Shown: positions 38,595 through 42,580 of the stretch, piece by piece
How positions within the stretch are numbered: position 1 is the first letter of the stretch
Layout: each line of letters opens with the position of its first letter
NCBI GenBank assembly: GCA_024434165.1
Contig: QMIW01000041.1
Coordinates: 1 to 42,580, forward strand
DNA from: Chloroflexota bacterium
GTDB taxonomy: Bacteria > Chloroflexota > Anaerolineae > Anaerolineales > Villigracilaceae
DNA length: 42,580 nucleotides
Reading direction: 5' to 3'
Position numbers and translations under genes: made by a program
The notes under the pieces: model-generated
What the model saw: only the letters and a program-made list of their open reading frames with translations
What the model was told of the DNA's origin: nothing
Database searches by the model: none

Positions 38595-39947
38595 CTACAG
38601 GACCTTCGCCGCTTCCTCTTCGTACTTCTTCCAGACGCGCGGAGCGATTTCCCTGGCGCGCGCGGCGATCTCCGCTTCGTCGAGCGTGAGCAGTTCGCGG
38701 TTTTTCATCAGGAACTTCCCGGCGACCATCGTGCTGGCAACCATGCTCTGCTGGAAGCCGAAGAGGATGTGCCAGGGCAGGTTGCCTTCGGTGAGCGGCG
38801 TGTGCGGGTGATAGTCCACGAAGATCAAATCCGCCGCTGCGCCGGGGACGATCTGCCCGATGGGTGCAGCGGGGAAGAACATGCCCGCGAGCGCGGCGTT
38901 GTTGTAAATTGCCATTTGTTGAACGTCATAACCGCCCATGCGGCGCGGGTCGCGGTGTTCGACTTTGTGGAGGAGGTAGGCGGTCTTCCACTCGTCCCAC
39001 ATGGAGTTGGTAAAGCCGTCGTTGCCCAGACAGACCTTGATTCCCATGCGCATCATGGATTCGATCTGCGCCGCGCCCACACCGTTGTTCATGTTCGAGC
39101 GCGGCTGGTGCGAAAGCCATGTGCCGGTCTCCTTGAGAATTTCCATCTCACGCGCGTCGAAATGGACGCCGTGCGCGGCGATGGTGTTGGGTCCGAGGAT
39201 GTTGTGCTTTTGCAGGCGGTCAATCACGCGCATGCCGCTTTTTTGCAGGCTGTCGTATTCGTCCGCTTCGTGCTCCGCCGTGTGGATGTGGAAGCCCGTC
39301 CCTGCGGGGGCGGCGGCGCGGCAGGCTTGCAGGGTGGCGCCTGAAAGCGTCAGGCTGGCGTGCAGCCCAAAGGTCCCGGCAAGACGCGGATGCGGGTCTG
39401 CGGCGAGGCGTTTGAGGAAGCGCACGTTCTCGCTGATTCCCGCGCTGGCTTTGTCAATTCCATCGCGGTCGGTCACTTCGTAGCAAAGCACGCCGCGCAG
39501 ACCGCTTTTATCCACGGCGTCGGCGATGATGTCGAGCGAGCCGTCAATGTAATTGGGGGAGGCGTGGTGGTCAATGAGCGTGGTCGTGCCGTGTTTGATC
39601 GCGTCCACAAGGCAGACGAGCGCAGAGTAACGAATTGCCTCCGCATCCAGCGAACGGTCAAGGGGCCACCACAACTTCTGCAGAATCTCCGGGAAGTCCT
39701 TCGGCGCGGGTCCGGGAATCGCCATGCCGCGCGCGAACGCGCCGTAGAAATGTGTGTGCGCGCAGATTCCGCCGGGCATCACGTACTGACCATTCGCGTC
39801 CACCGGCTTGGTTTTGGGATGTTTCGCTGTGAGCGACCTGGTTGTGCCGATTTCCTGGATGTGCCCGTCCTCGATGTAGATGGCGTGATTGGCAAGCACC
39901 CGGTTTGGGGTTTCCCAAGTGATGACGTTTGCGTTTGTAATTAACAT
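38595..39947 (-). CDS. ssnA: SsnA-like aminohydrolase (amidohydrolase superfamily)
   Basis: A 450-residue metal-dependent amidohydrolase resembling E. coli SsnA (about 442). The metal-binding HTHF follows MPGGICA. Later features are KLWWPLDRSLD, IDHHASPNYIDGSLD, HIHTAEHE, SNMNNGVG and LGNDG, with the last Asp completing the active site. SNMNN and the LWW-LDR and DHHASP motifs are close to SsnA and its relatives, which are often encoded beside molybdenum hydroxylases. That fits the Mo, FAD and XdhC genes elsewhere in the window. Deamination of guanine or a related heterocycle is possible but not shown. It starts one base after the NACHT stop (TAGC ATG), so translation is probably coupled. Confidence 0.88.
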   Translation of the reverse strand: MLITNANVITWETPNRVLANHAIYIEDGHIQEIGTTRSLTAKHPKTKPVDANGQYVMPGGICAHTHFYGAFARGMAIPGPAPKDFPEILQKLWWPLDRSLDAEAIRYSALVCLVDAIKHGTTTLIDHHASPNYIDGSLDIIADAVDKSGLRGVLCYEVTDRDGIDKASAGISENVRFLKRLAADPHPRLAGTFGLHASLTLSGATLQACRAAAPAGTGFHIHTAEHEADEYDSLQKSGMRVIDRLQKHNILGPNTIAAHGVHFDAREMEILKETGTWLSHQPRSNMNNGVGAAQIESMMRMGIKVCLGNDGFTNSMWDEWKTAYLLHKVEHRDPRRMGGYDVQQMAIYNNAALAGMFFPAAPIGQIVPGAAADLIFVDYHPHTPLTEGNLPWHILFGFQQSMVASTMVAGKFLMKNRELLTLDEAEIAARAREIAPRVWKKYEEEAAKVL

Positions 39948-39948
39948 G

Positions 39949-42474
39949 CTAACTCAATCCATACTGGCTGGGATGTGGAAGTTTGACGCCGGACATGCCG
40001 ATTTCCCAAAGGGTGTTGAACGCGGCTTCGCGCAGTTCGGGCTCATCCATGTACATCGCTTCATAGATTCGCGAGATCACGCCTTCGTTCGGGGTGAATT
40101 TCAGGTAGGGCAGGGCGGCAAGACGGTTGTCTGGGTCTTCGCCTTTGAGGGCAAGCAGGAGGATGTCGGTTGCCGGGACGCCGGGGGATACGCCCATGCC
40201 TTGTTTTGCAGCAAACTCGACCAGCCAGGGCGATTCATGCGGCGCTTTGAGTTTGCCGGGCGCAAGCAGTTCCATGTGCGCCTTTGCGTCCAGCACTTCG
40301 GCGGCGGCGTTGCGGACGATCCACTGGTCGTCTTCGATCTGAGCCTTCTTAAGCAATTCCACCGCCCACGGTTCGCGGATTCGCCCGAGCCCATACACGA
40401 CCGCGCGTCGCAGGAGGATGTCGTTCAGCGTAATGCCGTCCTTCAGCATGGCATGACCCTCCACCGGGTCGTTTGCCAGCGCTTCCCCGGCGGCGCGGCG
40501 GATTTCTTCATCTCCGCTGAGCAGGGTATGAGCGACGATTTCGAGCGCTTCGGTCGTGCCAATGGCAACCAGCGCCATGCAGGCGGCGCGGCGCACGCCC
40601 AGGCTTGGGGCGTTCAACGCTCCTTTCAAGGTATTTATCGCTTTCGTGTCGCGGATTGCGCCTGAGCCGAGAACGGATAGCTGCACCAGTTCAAATGACA
40701 TGGTGGCGGCAAACTGGCGGAACAAGGTTGCGGCAGCCGGGTCGTTGCTGTAAACAAACGCCGCCATGGCTTGTCCGCGCAGGCTGAGGGGGATGCCTTC
40801 CATTTGCAGAATGCCAGCCAGCGCGCTGAAGATTTTTCCGCGCCAGGGGGCGTTTTTGGGAGCGTCTCTCAGCCAGCGCGCGGCGGTAAACAGCGGACGC
40901 TGCATGGGCAGGCGCGAATATTCCAAAAGGGATTGCACCAATTTGCTGGCATCGCCATGCACGGAGAAATACCGCATGGCAAGATGTTTTCCCAGCCAGT
41001 CGTGCTGTTCGAGGAGGGTTTCTTCGGCGTTGTAGTTTGTCAGCGCCTGACCGGCAAGATAACCGGCAAAAACGGGATGCAGGAAACGCATCCGGTTGTT
41101 CGGGTGGGAAACGAGCAAGCCGCTGGATGCCATTTTTCCCAGCAAGCCGCTCGAGGGCGTGGAAACCTTTTCGACCTTTTTCTTCCCTTTTTTGGGCTTG
41201 GTCTCCTCTTTTGTTTCTTCTTCGACGCCTTCGCCTTCGGCTGCGTCTTCTGCGATCTCGAACGATTTGACCCAGGCGCGCGCCTTGCGAGGATCGAACA
41301 CGGGCTGGGCGCTGACGATCACCTGCATGGCAAGCGTTTCGAGCGCGGCGACCGGCGTGTTGACGGGCGCGACCCGCCGGATGTGCGTGGCGATTGCCTC
41401 CAACACGTGCGGACCGAGACTGTCGCCCGCGTACGCGCCCCAGACCTTCAGGGTCAACTCAAGGGGAGATAAATTCACATTGTCGGCGCTCAGCCATGTG
41501 TTAAGCAGAAGCGGGTCCACCTGTTCAGGACCGGTCTGCGCCCAGGCTTCCATCGCAACGGTCTGCGACCACAACTGTCCCCACTTTTCGATGAACGCCA
41601 GGTTCTCACGCGCCGTCCAGGCGCACAAGGCGAGCGGCGCAAAACCAAGCGGAATCAATCCATCCAGATATTCGGGCGTGCCCGTTGTGACGATGCGTGT
41701 TTTTGGGTGGGTTTGCAGGAGCAATTTAAAGTATTCGGTAACGACCTGCTGTTCGTCGGGGGTGATTTCGTCGTAGCCATCCACCAGCAGGAGGGCGTTT
41801 TCGTTTTTGAAGGTGTTTTGGATGAAACTCGTTAATCGTCCGTAATCGAACGCGCCCACATGCTCGGCGGCGGATTCGATCAACGGGTTGAGTAGATTCT
41901 TGACATCCTTGACCGGGAGGTTCAAATCGGCGACATGGACGAGAAACGGGACCGCCTCCTTCATTGCCCCCAGACTCTCGCTTCGATTCGACGCCAGGCT
42001 TGCGAGGTGAGCCAGAGCCACCGTCTTCCCGACGCCGGGTTGACCGATAATGACGATGTTGGCATTGCCGGAGATTGCCTGCGGCAGGGTGAGCGTCTGC
42101 GGTTTGTAGATGGCGGCGATTTCGGGCCAGGCAGGCAGATAGGGCAGGGTTTGTGTGATGGTGTCTTCGAATTTGGGCGGTGTGCCGGGTTCGACCCTGG
42201 GCGGCGGCGCAAGGAGCAGCGGCTCGAGGATGATTTCATCCAGCGCGAAAAGCGGCGCGGCGAGATGCATGCCTTGCGCGCGGCGGAGCGTGGCGCGGCG
42301 ATGATTCTCCTCCACGGTGTTGGTTTTGCGGCTTTGGGCGGCTTCACGCTGTTCGCGCCAGCTTTCGCGCAGTTCGTTCCACAGCGGGCGGGCGCGCGTG
42401 ATGATGACCCAAATGATGATCCCGGCGGCGAAACCGACGAAGAAGGAGAACGGGTCAATGGCGAAGGAAAACAT
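39949..42474 (-). CDS. Membrane-anchored NACHT NTPase with HEAT-like repeats
   Basis: An 841-residue STAND-type protein. One transmembrane helix lies at about 8-26, followed by a basic segment, then a NACHT domain: Walker A GQPGVGKT (144-151), Walker B LLLVDGYDEI (228-237). A Lys/Glu-rich linker (about 430-455, EETKEETKPKKGKKKVEK) and a long helical-repeat region (about 565-841) follow, with HEAT/PBS-lyase-like units such as SLGVRRAACMALVAIGTTEA and DEEIRRAAGEALANDPVEGH. NACHT proteins act as switches, some in anti-phage defence, but no effector domain is seen. It overlaps nothing, lies 7 bp after the zinc-ribbon gene, and is coupled to ssnA. Function unknown. Confidence 0.85.
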   Translation of the reverse strand: MFSFAIDPFSFFVGFAAGIIIWVIITRARPLWNELRESWREQREAAQSRKTNTVEENHRRATLRRAQGMHLAAPLFALDEIILEPLLLAPPPRVEPGTPPKFEDTITQTLPYLPAWPEIAAIYKPQTLTLPQAISGNANIVIIGQPGVGKTVALAHLASLASNRSESLGAMKEAVPFLVHVADLNLPVKDVKNLLNPLIESAAEHVGAFDYGRLTSFIQNTFKNENALLLVDGYDEITPDEQQVVTEYFKLLLQTHPKTRIVTTGTPEYLDGLIPLGFAPLALCAWTARENLAFIEKWGQLWSQTVAMEAWAQTGPEQVDPLLLNTWLSADNVNLSPLELTLKVWGAYAGDSLGPHVLEAIATHIRRVAPVNTPVAALETLAMQVIVSAQPVFDPRKARAWVKSFEIAEDAAEGEGVEEETKEETKPKKGKKKVEKVSTPSSGLLGKMASSGLLVSHPNNRMRFLHPVFAGYLAGQALTNYNAEETLLEQHDWLGKHLAMRYFSVHGDASKLVQSLLEYSRLPMQRPLFTAARWLRDAPKNAPWRGKIFSALAGILQMEGIPLSLRGQAMAAFVYSNDPAAATLFRQFAATMSFELVQLSVLGSGAIRDTKAINTLKGALNAPSLGVRRAACMALVAIGTTEALEIVAHTLLSGDEEIRRAAGEALANDPVEGHAMLKDGITLNDILLRRAVVYGLGRIREPWAVELLKKAQIEDDQWIVRNAAAEVLDAKAHMELLAPGKLKAPHESPWLVEFAAKQGMGVSPGVPATDILLLALKGEDPDNRLAALPYLKFTPNEGVISRIYEAMYMDEPELREAAFNTLWEIGMSGVKLPHPSQYGLS

Positions 42475-42481
42475 GATGAAT

Positions 42482-42580
42482 TCAGTTGGCGAAAAGAATA
42501 CGCCCGCAGGACGGGCAGTGAATCAGCGTTTTTTGCGAGCGGGCGTTCTGTTGAACTGCGGCGTTGATGGTCGTGCCGCA
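42482..42580 (-). CDS. C4-type zinc-ribbon protein, C-terminus only
   Basis: The last 32 codons of a gene that starts beyond the window edge. The end reads CGTTINAAVQQNARSQKTLI then HCPSCGRILFAN, matching the C-terminal zinc-ribbon (CxxC-type pairs) of PF02591-like proteins, whose N-terminal half is usually a long coiled coil. The first Cys pair of the ribbon lies outside the window. It runs into the NACHT gene with an 7-bp gap. Confidence 0.75.
   Translation of the reverse strand, partial: CGTTINAAVQQNARSQKTLIHCPSCGRILFAN

Noticed and set aside
39949-42474. Anti-phage defence island
   Set aside because: Only a NACHT protein and an MNT-HEPN pair 33 kb away are present, both among metabolic genes; there are no integrase, restriction or other defence genes nearby.

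Overview
The window (42,580 bp, GC-rich) looks like chromosomal DNA of a Chloroflexota bacterium, probably Anaerolineae. This is an inference from gene content and repeat style: a coenzyme F420 gene set (cofE, cofD, cofC, npdG, an F420-type luciferase-fold oxidoreductase), menaquinone genes (menA, menG/ubiE), CarD, a membrane-anchored NACHT-HEAT protein, molybdenum hydroxylase genes, and many degenerate short-period repeats between and inside genes. No rRNA, tRNA, CRISPR array, prophage or complete insertion sequence with a DDE transposase was seen. Most genes lie on the minus strand; only nnr, the 2-hydroxyacid dehydrogenase and menA are on plus.

Layout. 1-2.5 kb: small enzymes (partial pirin, cupin, DUF5655, VOC protein) and the first copy of a 155-bp mobile-looking repeat. 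2.7-6 kb: nnr (NAD(P)HX repair), an SPFH protein with a C-terminal HTH, and an Rnk/GreA-like factor. 6-10.6 kb: a minus-strand run reading HD-GYP phosphodiesterase, CBS-type pyrophosphatase, MNT nucleotidyltransferase, HEPN protein, XdhC. 10.7-17.4 kb: a fused xanthine-dehydrogenase-like Mo enzyme that has lost one Fe-S cluster's ligands and carries an in-frame REP insertion, then a REP-associated tyrosine transposase flanked by palindromes, then an M16C peptidase. 17.4-21.9 kb: a CcrM-like adenine methyltransferase, CarD with a terminator in its leader, repeat copy 2, and a three-gene set with the FAD subunit of a Mo hydroxylase. 21.9-27.6 kb: TRIC-like channel, an ECF sigma factor with a large membrane-anchored partner carrying a LysM domain, a hotdog thioesterase and a D-2-hydroxyacid dehydrogenase sharing one -10 element. 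27.6-32.8 kb: menG/menA divergent pair and an ABC importer with a TetR regulator. 32.8-33.3 kb: a gene-free stretch with a TetR-type operator, hairpins, repeat copy 3 and terminators. 33.3-38.6 kb: F420 synthesis and use. 38.6-42.6 kb: SsnA-like aminohydrolase, NACHT-HEAT protein and the end of a zinc-ribbon protein.

How the genes may work together. The fused Mo subunit, the separate FAD subunit, XdhC and SsnA together resemble a purine/N-heterocycle hydroxylation module scattered over 34 kb. CofE-CofD-CofC build F420, NpdG couples F420 to NADP, and the luciferase-fold protein is a plausible F420 user; the nitroreductase next to cofE, which would match the second half of FbiB, is broken. The most unusual features are the Fe-S ligand loss in the Mo enzyme, the transposase/REP set with an in-frame REP, the three near-identical 155-bp elements, short repeats that lengthen proteins, and the truncated gene that now overlaps the cofD start.
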